Shown here piece after piece: positions 8,058 to 16,387 of a DNA stretch of 40,547 nt (position 1 is the first letter of the stretch; every line of letters begins with the position of its first letter). The notes under the pieces are model-generated. The model ran no database searches. It had not been told where the DNA came from and worked only from the letters and a program-made list of their open reading frames with translations. Made by a program: the position numbers and the translations under genes. The stretch is from an uncultured Oscillibacter sp. GTDB lineage: Bacteria > Bacillota > Clostridia > Oscillospirales > Oscillospiraceae. The stretch lies in assembly GCF_910579365.1 (NCBI RefSeq), contig NZ_CAJTUX010000020.1, forward strand, positions 1 through 40,547, written 5' to 3'.

Positions 8058-9815
8058 ATGGATGAATCCCTGCGGGAATATATTCAAAGTCTGCTCCCCG
8101 CGAACCTCCCGGACGGCCGGAAGCTGGTGGAGGAGGGCCGGGCGATGGGAAGGACCATTCAGGTGCCCCGGACGCCCTTCCTGGAAAAGCACGGATGCAG
8201 GACCTATTTGGAGTACCGGAAAAAGCGTCTGGCGGAGGGAAAGCAGACCTGGCAGCTGCTGGTGGGCCTTGCGACGCTGGAGGACGAGATCGCCGCCATC
8301 AAGGAGATCGACGCCTTCAATCAGCGCCACGCCGGGGACGGCATGGAGATTTCCGGCGTGCAGTCCATTCCCTCTCAGATAGTGGGGCTGCCCCATGAGT
8401 ACTGGGGCGGCTTTCCCAAGCAGACCAGCTATGAAATGTACAACCCGGAGGACTGGAAGGCCCACACCGCCGCGGCCCCGATTCAGGTGGCGTGGCAGGA
8501 CTTCCACCTAGCCTGCCCGGCGGCCCTCCAGACGACGGTGAACGCCCTGGAGGCGGGCACGGACCGTCTGGGAACCTTTTCCACGCTGATTTGGGAGTAC
8601 ACGGGCTATCACGACGAAATCCAGCGCTTCTCCGACATGGTGCGCTCCATCGGCATGGTCTCCGCCAAGCGGGACCTGGACATCGACGTCGTCACCTATC
8701 CGGAGGACGGCATCCCCGGATACTTCCTGGATGTGGTTTCCTGGGTGGGCTATACGATGATCGAGGAATACGTGACGGCGAAGCTCTGCGGCGCGCTGTT
8801 CAGCGTCAGCTTCGGCGGACTGCTGACAGAGGTGCAGCCCCGCATGGCCTTTGCCCTGGCAATGCATAAGCTCTTTTCCACCCCGGACCATCCCGCCGTC
8901 GTTTACTTCAACGGCGGCACACTGGACCAGCTGGCGGAGGACATCAACTGCAACTTCGGAACCGGCGTGCAGGAGATGCTGATGCAGGTCCTCTTCAACC
9001 TCAAGTATCAGGTTCCCATCATCATCAGCCCCGTGGCCGTCACGGAACGGCTGCGCACCCCCTCCCTGGAGGAACTGATCGACATTGCCTCCGCCGGCAT
9101 GCGGGCCGAGACAAAGGCGCGGGAGTGGCTGCCGATGATGGACTTCACGCCGGTGGAGGAGCTCAGCGATCTGATGATTGAAAAGGGCACGGCATTCTTC
9201 CGCAACGCCATGGCCGCCTTTGCGGACGCCGGCGTCGACCTCGAAGACCCGCTTCAGATCATCCTGGTCCTCAAGCACTTCAACCCCGTCCGGTTTGAAC
9301 AGAGCTTCCACCCCAGCGTGCGGGAATTCGGCTCCTACCGGCCCTACTGCCCCAGCCAGCTGGGGCGGCAGACCATGGAGATGAAAGATGCGGGCGTGGC
9401 GGAGCTGAAGGGCCAGGGACTCTCTTTGGAGGGGCGGAAGATCGTCTGCATCTCCGCCGACGGGCACAGCTATGGGCTGATGCTGATTGACAACGTCTTC
9501 ACGGAGATCGGCGCCCGGGTGATCAACGGCGGCGTCGCCGTGGAGCCGCCCGCCGCCCTGGACCTGGCAGACGAGGAGGGGACGGACGTCATCTGTATCA
9601 GCGTCCACTGCGGGCAGTGCCTGGCTTACGCCCAGACCATCACGGAACTTGCCCGGCAGCGGCACAGGCGGTATAAGATTCTGATGGGGGGCAAGCTCAA
9701 CGCGCTGCTGCCGGGGAACCCCCTTCCTGTGGACGTGGAGGATTTGGTGCGGGAGACCGGCGTCTGCGCCACCAACGACTTTGGCGAACAGGTCCGGTTT
9801 ATTCTGGGGCAGTGA
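8058..9815 (+). CDS. B12-dependent mutase-like protein with fused cobalamin domain
   Basis: A 585-residue protein. Residues 1 to about 440 look like the TIM-barrel catalytic chain of glutamate mutase (MutE/GlmE): an opening pattern of alternating hydrophobic strands, conserved glycine/aspartate positions and a C-terminal segment ending near QLGRQTMEMKDAG. From about residue 455 a Rossmann-like B12-binding domain carries the DxHxxG motif as DGHSYG (about 468-473), whose histidine replaces the dimethylbenzimidazole ligand, followed by GGVAVEPP and MGGKLNALLPG. In glutamate mutase the two parts are separate proteins (E and S). Known relatives make a radical with adenosylcobalamin and rearrange carbon skeletons; the substrate here is unknown. 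The ATG at 8058 is chosen because AAAGGAG lies just upstream; an ATG seven codons earlier has no such site. Confidence 0.82.
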   Translation: MDESLREYIQSLLPANLPDGRKLVEEGRAMGRTIQVPRTPFLEKHGCRTYLEYRKKRLAEGKQTWQLLVGLATLEDEIAAIKEIDAFNQRHAGDGMEISGVQSIPSQIVGLPHEYWGGFPKQTSYEMYNPEDWKAHTAAAPIQVAWQDFHLACPAALQTTVNALEAGTDRLGTFSTLIWEYTGYHDEIQRFSDMVRSIGMVSAKRDLDIDVVTYPEDGIPGYFLDVVSWVGYTMIEEYVTAKLCGALFSVSFGGLLTEVQPRMAFALAMHKLFSTPDHPAVVYFNGGTLDQLAEDINCNFGTGVQEMLMQVLFNLKYQVPIIISPVAVTERLRTPSLEELIDIASAGMRAETKAREWLPMMDFTPVEELSDLMIEKGTAFFRNAMAAFADAGVDLEDPLQIILVLKHFNPVRFEQSFHPSVREFGSYRPYCPSQLGRQTMEMKDAGVAELKGQGLSLEGRKIVCISADGHSYGLMLIDNVFTEIGARVINGGVAVEPPAALDLADEEGTDVICISVHCGQCLAYAQTITELARQRHRRYKILMGGKLNALLPGNPLPVDVEDLVRETGVCATNDFGEQVRFILGQ

Positions 9816-9848
9816 GAGGGGCGGATGATTTTGGAAGGAGGAGAGGCT

Positions 9849-12128
9849 ATGTCCCGGCAGGGCGGCGCCATTCAGATTGTGGGCGCCAGGGCGAACAACC
9901 TGAAAAACGTCTCTTTGGAGATTCCCAAGAACAAGCTGGTGGTGGTGACCGGCGTCTCCGGCTCCGGGAAATCCTCCCTTGTGTTCGATACGATCGCCGC
10001 GGAATCCATGCGGCAGCTGTACGACACGTTCCCCCTCTACACCCGCAGCCGTATGCCCCGCTATGAGCCGCCCCAGGCGGAGCGGCTGGACCACCTCTCG
10101 CCCGCCATTGCCGTCGGCCAGAGGCCCTTCACCGGGGACGCGCGTTCCACCGTTGCCACGATGACGGACGCCGCGCCGCTGCTCCGCCTGCTCTATTCCC
10201 GCTGCGCTACTCCCAGCGCCGGAAGTTCCTCCTGCTATTCCTTCAACGATCCACAGGGCATGTGTCCGGTTTGCAGCGGCCTGGGCAGCGTGGTGGAGTT
10301 TGACCTGGATAAGGTTCTGGACAAAAGCAAGTCTCTGGAGGAGGGGGCGATTCGCTTTCCGGGCCACCAGGTGGGCAGCTATCAATGGCAGCTCTACGCC
10401 CGCTCCGGCCTCTTCCCGGCGGACATGCCCCTGAACCGCTTTACGGAACGGGAGTGGGAGGACCTGCTCCACGGCAGCGGCAAAATCGTGCCGATTCACA
10501 ACCAGACCGGAAAGGTGTGGGGGGACTACACCCTCACTTACGAGGGCCTGCTGGACCGGATTACGCGGCTGTACCTCAAGCGGGACCGAAACGCCCAAAG
10601 CAAGAGCGGCCGGCGGATTCTGGAGGAGTTCACCTCCTCCCGCGTCTGCCCGAAGTGCGGCGGAGCCCGGCTGAACGAGGCGGCGCTTGCCGGCAGGCTT
10701 CTGGGGCGCAATATCGCCCAGCTGGGGGACATGGAAATCTGCGAGCTGCTCCCGTTTTTGGACCAGGTGGAGGATCCGGTGGGGCGGGCCGCCGTGGAAA
10801 AAATCCAGCGGATTCTCCGGGGCGTCGTGGAGATCGGCTTGGGCTATCTCAGCCTCAACCGGCCCAGCGCCACCCTGTCCGGCGGGGAGAGCCAGCGCCT
10901 GCGGATGGTGCGGCATCTGGGCAGCAGTTTGACGGGGCTGACCTATCTCTTTGACGAGCCCACCGCCGGACTGCACCTCAAGGACGCGGACCGGCTGGGC
11001 CGCCTCCTGCTGCACCTCCGGGACCGGGGAAACACGGTGCTGGTGGTGGAGCACAACCCCGCCATCATCCGCATTGCCGACGAGGTCATTGACATGGGCC
11101 CTCTCTCCGGCCGCCAGGGCGGGGAGGTGGTGTACCAGGGACCCTACGAGGGTCTGCTGGCCCGGGACACCCGGACCTCCGCCAGTCTGCGGAAGCCGCT
11201 GTCCGTCAAAGCGGGGAGACCCTGCCGGGAATTCCTCTCCGTGGAGCACGCGGCCCTGCACAATTTGAAGGACGTCTCTGTTCATGTGCCCCTCCATGCC
11301 CTTACGGTGGTCAGCGGCATGGCGGGGGCCGGGAAGTCCACCCTGATCTGCGGCGAACTGCCCAGGCGGTACCCCCAGGCGGTCCACATCAGCCAGGCCC
11401 CCATTGGGATTACCTTCCGCTCCACGCCCGCCAGCTATATCGGAATCCTGGACGGTATCCGCAAGCTCTTTGCCCAGGCCAATCACGTGCCCGCCGCCCT
11501 GCTGAGCTTCAACTCCCAGGGCGCGTGCCCGGTCTGCGGGGGCAAGGGGACCGTCAAGACGGAGATGGCCTTCATGGACCCGGTGGAGGTCCCCTGCGAG
11601 GCCTGCGGCGGCACGCGGTTTTGCAGCGAGGCGCTGGCGTGCAGGCTGGAAGGGCGGAACATTCTGGAGGTCTTGGAGATGACCGCCCGGGAGGCGCTGG
11701 CCTTCTTCTCCCAGCCGAAAATCCGGGGCAAGCTCCAAACCCTCCGCGACGTGGGGCTGGACTACCTCACCCTGGGCCAGCCCACCGGCACCCTCTCCGG
11801 CGGCGAGTGCCAGAGGCTCAAGCTGACGGCCCACCTTCGGGAGACGAACCAGCTTTACCTGATTGACGAGCCCACCGCCGGACTGCATTCCTCGGACACG
11901 GAGCGGCTGCTGGAGCTGTTTGACAGGCTGGTGGAGCGGGGGAACACGCTGGTGGTGATTGAGCATGACCTCCAGGTCATCGCCCACGCGGACTGGGTGA
12001 TCGACCTGGGGCCGGAGGGGGGAAAGAACGGCGGACGCCTGCTGTTCGAGGGAACGGTTTCCGACTTCCTCGGCTGTGACGGCTCCGCCACGGCGGAGTA
12101 CCTGCGGAAGGAAATCCGCCGCGTTTGA
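9849..12128 (+). CDS. UvrA-like ABC ATPase lacking the UvrB-binding domain
   Basis: A 759-residue twin ABC protein of the UvrA family, shorter than repair UvrA (about 940). Half one: Walker A GVSGSGKSSL (about 37), zinc-type CPVCSG (139) and CPKCGG (267), signature LSGGESQR (about 343), Walker B YLFDEPTAGLH. Half two: Walker A GMAGAGKST (about 493), CPVCGG (560) and CEACGG (583), signature LSGGECQRLKL (about 650), Walker B YLIDEPTAGLH. Only about 100 residues separate Walker A and the first cysteine pair, so the UvrB-binding domain is missing, as in UvrA2/DrrC-type proteins linked to drug tolerance. It is probably not the cell's main excinuclease subunit. GGAAGGAGG before the ATG at 9849 sets the start; an upstream in-frame ATG lacks a site. 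Confidence 0.88.
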   Translation: MSRQGGAIQIVGARANNLKNVSLEIPKNKLVVVTGVSGSGKSSLVFDTIAAESMRQLYDTFPLYTRSRMPRYEPPQAERLDHLSPAIAVGQRPFTGDARSTVATMTDAAPLLRLLYSRCATPSAGSSSCYSFNDPQGMCPVCSGLGSVVEFDLDKVLDKSKSLEEGAIRFPGHQVGSYQWQLYARSGLFPADMPLNRFTEREWEDLLHGSGKIVPIHNQTGKVWGDYTLTYEGLLDRITRLYLKRDRNAQSKSGRRILEEFTSSRVCPKCGGARLNEAALAGRLLGRNIAQLGDMEICELLPFLDQVEDPVGRAAVEKIQRILRGVVEIGLGYLSLNRPSATLSGGESQRLRMVRHLGSSLTGLTYLFDEPTAGLHLKDADRLGRLLLHLRDRGNTVLVVEHNPAIIRIADEVIDMGPLSGRQGGEVVYQGPYEGLLARDTRTSASLRKPLSVKAGRPCREFLSVEHAALHNLKDVSVHVPLHALTVVSGMAGAGKSTLICGELPRRYPQAVHISQAPIGITFRSTPASYIGILDGIRKLFAQANHVPAALLSFNSQGACPVCGGKGTVKTEMAFMDPVEVPCEACGGTRFCSEALACRLEGRNILEVLEMTAREALAFFSQPKIRGKLQTLRDVGLDYLTLGQPTGTLSGGECQRLKLTAHLRETNQLYLIDEPTAGLHSSDTERLLELFDRLVERGNTLVVIEHDLQVIAHADWVIDLGPEGGKNGGRLLFEGTVSDFLGCDGSATAEYLRKEIRRV

Positions 12129-12176
12129 AGATCAAGGGAAAACGGCCGCCAGGGCGTTTTGGAAAGGAGGAGCGCG

Positions 12177-12536
12177 ATGTGTGAGAAACAGCCGGATCGG
12201 GACCGGCCTTACTGGTATGGAAAGGGCTACGCCTTTTTCAGCAATCAAGCCTGCGAGTATTATCCCTGCCACCCGGTGCCGGAGGGCACGGAGTTCAACT
12301 GCCTGTTCTGCTATTGCCCGCTGTACATGCTGGGCCCGGACTGCGGGGGGAAGTTCACCTATCTGGAGAACGGCTGCAAGGATTGCAGCGGCTGTGTCCG
12401 GCCCCATCTCCGGGAGAACTACGGGGAGATTGTCCAGTGCTATCAGAAGATTCAGGAGGCGATGGCCGCGCAGGCGAAGGGGCGGCGCGGCGAATCCGCC
12501 GGCGCGGACAGGAAACAAGAAGAGGTGGAAACATGA
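12177..12536 (+). CDS. Cysteine-rich small domain protein
   Basis: A 119-residue soluble protein with eleven cysteines, nearly all in the first 90 residues. The pattern AFFSNQACEYYPCH, then FNCLFCYCPLY and KDCSGCVRPHLRENY, matches the cysteine-rich small domain family (PF04071 as I recall it), a probable metal or iron-sulfur binding module of unknown function. The C-terminal tail is charged and probably disordered. The start is ATG 12177 behind GGAAAGGAGG. The stop overlaps the next start by four bases (ATGA), so translation of the two genes is coupled, which suggests it acts together with the flavoprotein that follows. Confidence 0.85.
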   Translation: MCEKQPDRDRPYWYGKGYAFFSNQACEYYPCHPVPEGTEFNCLFCYCPLYMLGPDCGGKFTYLENGCKDCSGCVRPHLRENYGEIVQCYQKIQEAMAAQAKGRRGESAGADRKQEEVET

Positions 12537-13084
12537 GCAAAACGGTTTTGGTGATTACCGGAAGTCCCCGCAGAGGGGGGAACAGCGATCAGCTGGCGGA
12601 GGCGCTGGGGAAGGGCGCCCGGGAGGCGGGGCACCGCGTTGAAAAATTTGAGACCGCGTTTCGCCGCATCGCCGGATGTACCGCCTGTGAACAGTGCTGG
12701 AGCAAGGGCCGGGCCTGCGTGATCGAGGATGATTGGCAGGAGCTTTCAGAGAAGATGGAGGCGGCGGATGTGCTGGTGTTCGCCTATCCCCTGTACTGGT
12801 CCACGATGCCCGCGCAGATGAAAGGAGCGGTGGACCGTCTCTTTTCCTACTGCGCGGCGGACTGCGCAAGGCCGCTGACGGGGAAGGAGTACGTCGCCCT
12901 GCTCTGCGGCGAGTGCGAGGGGGACGGGATTTTCCGGGAGGCTCGGGCGGTTCACAAGGGCCTGGAGGGGTATTTTGCCTGGAGGCAGGTCGGCGAGGTG
13001 GCCGTCCACAGCGTCTTTGAAAAGGGCGCGATTTTGAAGACTGGCGCCCTGGACCGCGCCTACCGGCTGGGCCTGTCGCTGTGA
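12533..13084 (+). CDS. Iron-sulfur-flavoprotein-like NAD(P)H/FMN reductase
   Basis: A 183-residue flavodoxin-fold protein. GSPRRGGNSDQLA (residues 10-22) is the FMN phosphate loop and YPLYWSTMPAQMKGAVDR is the typical flavin-contacting helix region. Residues near 46-60 hold a compact cysteine motif CX2CX2CX6C (GCTACEQCWSKGRAC), the pattern that binds a 4Fe-4S cluster in iron-sulfur flavoproteins. The likely role is a two-electron to one-electron converter using NAD(P)H or ferredoxin. In this operon it could reduce cob(II)alamin or feed electrons to the cysteine-rich protein encoded just before it; this is inference. The start overlaps the upstream stop by four bases. Confidence 0.85.
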   Translation: MSKTVLVITGSPRRGGNSDQLAEALGKGAREAGHRVEKFETAFRRIAGCTACEQCWSKGRACVIEDDWQELSEKMEAADVLVFAYPLYWSTMPAQMKGAVDRLFSYCAADCARPLTGKEYVALLCGECEGDGIFREARAVHKGLEGYFAWRQVGEVAVHSVFEKGAILKTGALDRAYRLGLSL

Positions 13085-13124
13085 CGGGCCCTTCCGGCGG
13101 AGGGGGACCTCTTGGAGGGAGAAG

Positions 13125-13772
13125 ATGATGAAATACATACTGTGTTATGGCGACTCCAACACCTGGGGCGCGTCTCCGGACCAGCTGCCCCGCTCTGGCT
13201 TTGAGACGCGGTGGCCCGGCGTGGTACAGCGGCTTTTGGGCGGGGCGGTCCATGTGTACGAAAACGGCCTTTGCGGGCGGACCACCGGCTTCACGGACGA
13301 TGTGGAGCTGGGCCGGAATGGCCGGAGCGGCTTCCGGCAGGTTCTGGAGATGAGCGCCCCGCTGGATTTGGCCGTCCTCATGCTGGGCTCCAACGACTGC
13401 AAGGCGCGGTTTCGCCATCACCCCGCCTGGGATTCCGCTCTGAATATCCGGCAGCTTCTGCTGGAGGCGGGGCGGCCGGAGTTCGGTCCCCGGGGGATGG
13501 AGAGCCCGGCGCTGCTGGTGGTTGCCCCCGCCGCGCTGAAAGAGGACTGGGGCCGGTCCTGGGTGGCGGAGGAGTTCGACGGGAACTCGGCGGAGAAGTC
13601 CCGGCGGCTCGCGCCGCTCTATGCCTGCGTGGCGGAGGAGCGGGGCGCGGCCTTTCTGGACGCCTCGAACCATGCCGGTCCCGGCGCGGACTGCGTACAC
13701 CTGACCGCCGGGGGCCACAGCGCCCTGGGCGAGGCGGTGGCGGCAAGGGCACGGGAGATTCTGAAGCTGTGA
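13125..13772 (+). CDS. SGNH/GDSL-family hydrolase
   Basis: A 215-residue SGNH hydrolase. Block I is YGDSNTWG with nucleophile Ser11, block III is MLGSNDCK (about 86-93) with the oxyanion asparagine, and block V is DCVHLTAGGH (about 189-198) with the catalytic Asp-x-x-His. It resembles the arylesterase/acetylxylan esterase group (TesA/AxeA2-like) acting on small acyl esters in the cytoplasm; no signal peptide is seen. It is the last gene of the plus-strand run, 40 bases after the flavoprotein gene, and is followed by a strong bidirectional terminator. The start has GGAGGGAG upstream. Confidence 0.88.
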   Translation: MMKYILCYGDSNTWGASPDQLPRSGFETRWPGVVQRLLGGAVHVYENGLCGRTTGFTDDVELGRNGRSGFRQVLEMSAPLDLAVLMLGSNDCKARFRHHPAWDSALNIRQLLLEAGRPEFGPRGMESPALLVVAPAALKEDWGRSWVAEEFDGNSAEKSRRLAPLYACVAEERGAAFLDASNHAGPGADCVHLTAGGHSALGEAVAARAREILKL

Positions 13773-13796
13773 GACGGCGGTGAGCGTATAAAAAAC

Positions 13797-13835
13797 AGCC
13801 TGCGGCCCTGATCCTATGGATCAGGGCCGCAGGCT
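13797..13835. terminator. Bidirectional terminator between convergent operons
   Basis: A perfect 18-bp stem (13797-13814 with 13818-13835) with a three-base loop lies between the convergent SGNH hydrolase and permease genes. On the minus strand it is followed by TTTTT (13791-13795), a classical intrinsic terminator; on the plus strand only TTT follows. It ends the minus-strand sugar operon and probably also the plus-strand run. Confidence 0.85.
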
Positions 13836-13883
13836 TTGCCAAAGGAGAATGAAAATGAAAGAGGGTAAGCAATGGCCGGAGAA

Positions 13884-15095
13884 TCAGCGCCGGGTGTTGG
13901 AGGCGTTGACGATGAACACGTCCAGCACCACCGCCGCCACAAGAATCAATCCCTGGATGGCCAGGCGGGTGGAGGTTTCCGCGCCGATCAGGTACATGCC
14001 GTTGGTCAGACTGCCCATTACCAGAGAGCCCAGAAGCACGCCCCAGATGTTGCCCTTGCCGCCGGTGAGGCTGGCGCCGCCCAGCACGCAGGCCGCGATG
14101 GAGTTCATCATGATGCTGTCATCGATAGAGGCGATGGACACCGACTGCACCCGGGAGGCGGCGATCAGTCCCGCGAAGGCGAACACCGCGCCGGAGATAA
14201 TGAAGGCGGCCCACTTGGTGTTTTTCACGCTGATGCCCGCCCGGCGGACGGCCTCGGGGTTGCTTCCCAGGGCGTAGAGGTGAACGCCAAAGCGCGTCTG
14301 CGTCAGCATATAGGAAAAGGCCGCCAGCAGCGCGATCAGCAGCAGCACAGAGAGGTTCAGCCCCTTATAGCGCCGCATGATCTCCAGAACGATGACGCCG
14401 CCCACCAGAACCGCCGCCACGGGGATAACGACCTTGTTCAGAAGTTTGACGGGCAGATGGTTCTTCACCGCCTGCTTGTAAGACTGGTAAGAGAGGATGA
14501 ACAGCGCCGCCACGCCCGCTGCCAGCAGCAGATAGGATAGCCACGTGGGCAGGTAGGTGGTGGTGAAGACCGCCAGAGGGCTGTTGATGAGGGAAATCTG
14601 GTTGTGCTCCCGCAGAATGATCAGCAGCAGTCCCTCCAGCCCCATCTGGGAGCCCAGGGTGATGATGAACGCCGGAGCGCCGAACTGGGTGACGACCCAG
14701 CCCTGCACCGCCCCCACCGCCGCGCCGGTGAGGATGCAGGCCGCGAAGCCCACCAGGAAGGGCAGTTCCCAGATGATGCACAGCATGGCGCCGATGGAGG
14801 CGCTGACCGCGCTGGCCGCCGCGCAGGAGAGGTCCAGCTCTCCGTGGAGCAGCACCAGGAAAAGACCGATGGACATGACGCCCATGTTGACAATCTGCAC
14901 CGAGAGCGTGGTGAGATTGCGGGGGGAGAGAAACGCGGGGTTGATGAGGGTGAAAATGATCCAGATGATGATCAGCGCGAAGGTGACCGGCAGCATGCGC
15001 AGCGGACCGTTCAGCAGCTCGATCACGCGGAGTTTTTTGTTGGGTTTGATTTCGGTAGCGCGGCTCAAGACAACGCTGTCCTTGTTATTCGCCAT
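13884..15095 (-). CDS. Sugar ABC transporter permease (RbsC-like)
   Basis: A 403-residue membrane protein of the ribose/xylose/arabinose permease family (branched-chain amino acid permease superfamily), with roughly ten hydrophobic segments. Family marks are LFLVLLHGELDLS in the early membrane region and SIAACVLGGASLTGGKGNIWG near the C-terminus, the usual LGG-S-xxGG-G coupling region. It forms the membrane channel with the ATPases and binding protein of the same operon. The true start is ATG 15093-15095 with AGGAGG eight bases upstream; an in-frame extension of 52 codons is not membrane-like and lacks a binding site. It is the last gene of its operon. Confidence 0.93.
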   Translation of the reverse strand: MANNKDSVVLSRATEIKPNKKLRVIELLNGPLRMLPVTFALIIIWIIFTLINPAFLSPRNLTTLSVQIVNMGVMSIGLFLVLLHGELDLSCAAASAVSASIGAMLCIIWELPFLVGFAACILTGAAVGAVQGWVVTQFGAPAFIITLGSQMGLEGLLLIILREHNQISLINSPLAVFTTTYLPTWLSYLLLAAGVAALFILSYQSYKQAVKNHLPVKLLNKVVIPVAAVLVGGVIVLEIMRRYKGLNLSVLLLIALLAAFSYMLTQTRFGVHLYALGSNPEAVRRAGISVKNTKWAAFIISGAVFAFAGLIAASRVQSVSIASIDDSIMMNSIAACVLGGASLTGGKGNIWGVLLGSLVMGSLTNGMYLIGAETSTRLAIQGLILVAAVVLDVFIVNASNTRR

Positions 15096-15177
15096 AAATT
15101 GACCTCCTGAGCGGCTGTGTGTTACCGTATGACTGCCGGTAGGCACGCCGTTTTTCTGTGGACCTTGGCACGCGGGC

Positions 15178-16341
15178 TTATCGCAGCGTTTTGGCGACGT
15201 CGTCAATCGCCTCCTGCGTGGTGACGCCCTTGCCCACGATTTCCTCGGCAATGTTGTCCTTGGTGATCATCAGCGCGTCCACCATGACGGAGGGAATGCC
15301 GCCCTCCACAAATTCGTTGTCCGTGGCGCCATTGGCCATGTCCAGCGGATATTCGCCGGTGGCCAGATAGGTGGCGGCGATTTTGGCAACGGCCTTGGAC
15401 TGCTCCTCGTAGTTGGGCAGCACGTCGGCGACCTGCCAGCCCTCCTGGGTGCGGGCCAGGCCCTCCACCGTGGAGTCGCAGCCGCCCAGAAGCAGAACGT
15501 CCTCCACAATGTCCTGCTCTTTGAGGACGGAGACAATGCCGGTCATGATGTCGTCGTTCATGGTGAAGATCACATCCACGTCGTTGCCGGTCTGGGTCAG
15601 CATCTGCTCCGCCACGGGAACCGCAGGATTGGCGGACCAGTCGTTGGTGTCGGCTTCAAAGACGACCTCGACTTTGCCCTCGCGCTCCCATCTCTCAAAG
15701 GCCTCGGAATAGACGCCAAGAAGCTGGTCATAGAACAGGAAGCCCTGGGCGCCCCAGATCCCCGCAATCTTCAAAGGACCGCCGGCGTTGGGAAGGATTT
15801 CATTTTCCATATAGTCCACATACTGCTGCGCGATGGAGGGGAAGGGCATGGTGACAAACATGGGCACGTTTCCGCCGAAGGGCGTGTGGGCCAGGGAGCA
15901 GAAGGGAATCTCCTCGGAGTTCAGGAAATTGAGGGCGCCCGCCGCGCTGTACTCGTCGCAGGGCATGTAGACCAGGAAATCGCAGCCGGAGGCCACGGCG
16001 CCCTCGATCTGCTGGAGCTGCTTCTGGTTGTCGCCCAAGGGGTCGATGACCTTCAGCTCCACGTTGGGCGCATAAATATTCAGCCACTTTTCAACAAAGG
16101 GCACGTCGAAGGAGAGGCAGCGGGCGATGCGGCTGTCCGTAATCGCCATGTAGACCGTGCCGTCCCCGTCATAAATCACATCGCCGGAAGCGCCCTGGGT
16201 GCTGGCGGCGGGCGGCGCGCTGGAGGAACCGGAGCCGGAATTGGAATCAGAGCCGGATTTGCCGTCGGAGCAGCCTGCCAGAAGGGCGGCGGCCATGCAC
16301 AGGGCCAGCAGCAGCGCGGACAGTTTGCGGAAATTCTTCAT
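15178..16341 (-). CDS. Lipoprotein sugar-binding protein (RbsB-like)
   Basis: A 387-residue periplasmic-binding-protein-like lipoprotein (Peripla_BP_4 type). A signal peptide ends in the lipobox LLAGC at about residues 24-28, followed by a Ser/Gly linker and a two-lobe sugar-binding fold. It would be anchored outside the membrane and deliver ligand to the permease encoded downstream. The start is ATG 16339-16341 with AAAGGAGG five bases upstream. Compared with ribose-binding proteins the pocket residues are not recognisable, so the ligand is unknown; the pyranase and phosphotriesterase-like genes in the operon favour a sugar or sugar lactone. Confidence 0.92.
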   Translation of the reverse strand: MKNFRKLSALLLALCMAAALLAGCSDGKSGSDSNSGSGSSSAPPAASTQGASGDVIYDGDGTVYMAITDSRIARCLSFDVPFVEKWLNIYAPNVELKVIDPLGDNQKQLQQIEGAVASGCDFLVYMPCDEYSAAGALNFLNSEEIPFCSLAHTPFGGNVPMFVTMPFPSIAQQYVDYMENEILPNAGGPLKIAGIWGAQGFLFYDQLLGVYSEAFERWEREGKVEVVFEADTNDWSANPAVPVAEQMLTQTGNDVDVIFTMNDDIMTGIVSVLKEQDIVEDVLLLGGCDSTVEGLARTQEGWQVADVLPNYEEQSKAVAKIAATYLATGEYPLDMANGATDNEFVEGGIPSVMVDALMITKDNIAEEIVGKGVTTQEAIDDVAKTLR

Positions 16342-16387
16342 AATGGCCTCCTTTATCATGTGTCACGTTTCGGTTGTTGATGCCGGT

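Noticed and set aside
8508..11987. A very long open frame on the minus strand (about 1160 codons) opposite the B12 and UvrA-like genes, and similar long antisense frames at 4985-7153 and 25090-27045
   Set aside because: They are shadows caused by GC-rich codon use; composition is repetitive Gly/Ala/His/Leu/Gln without domains, and the opposite strand carries clear conserved families.
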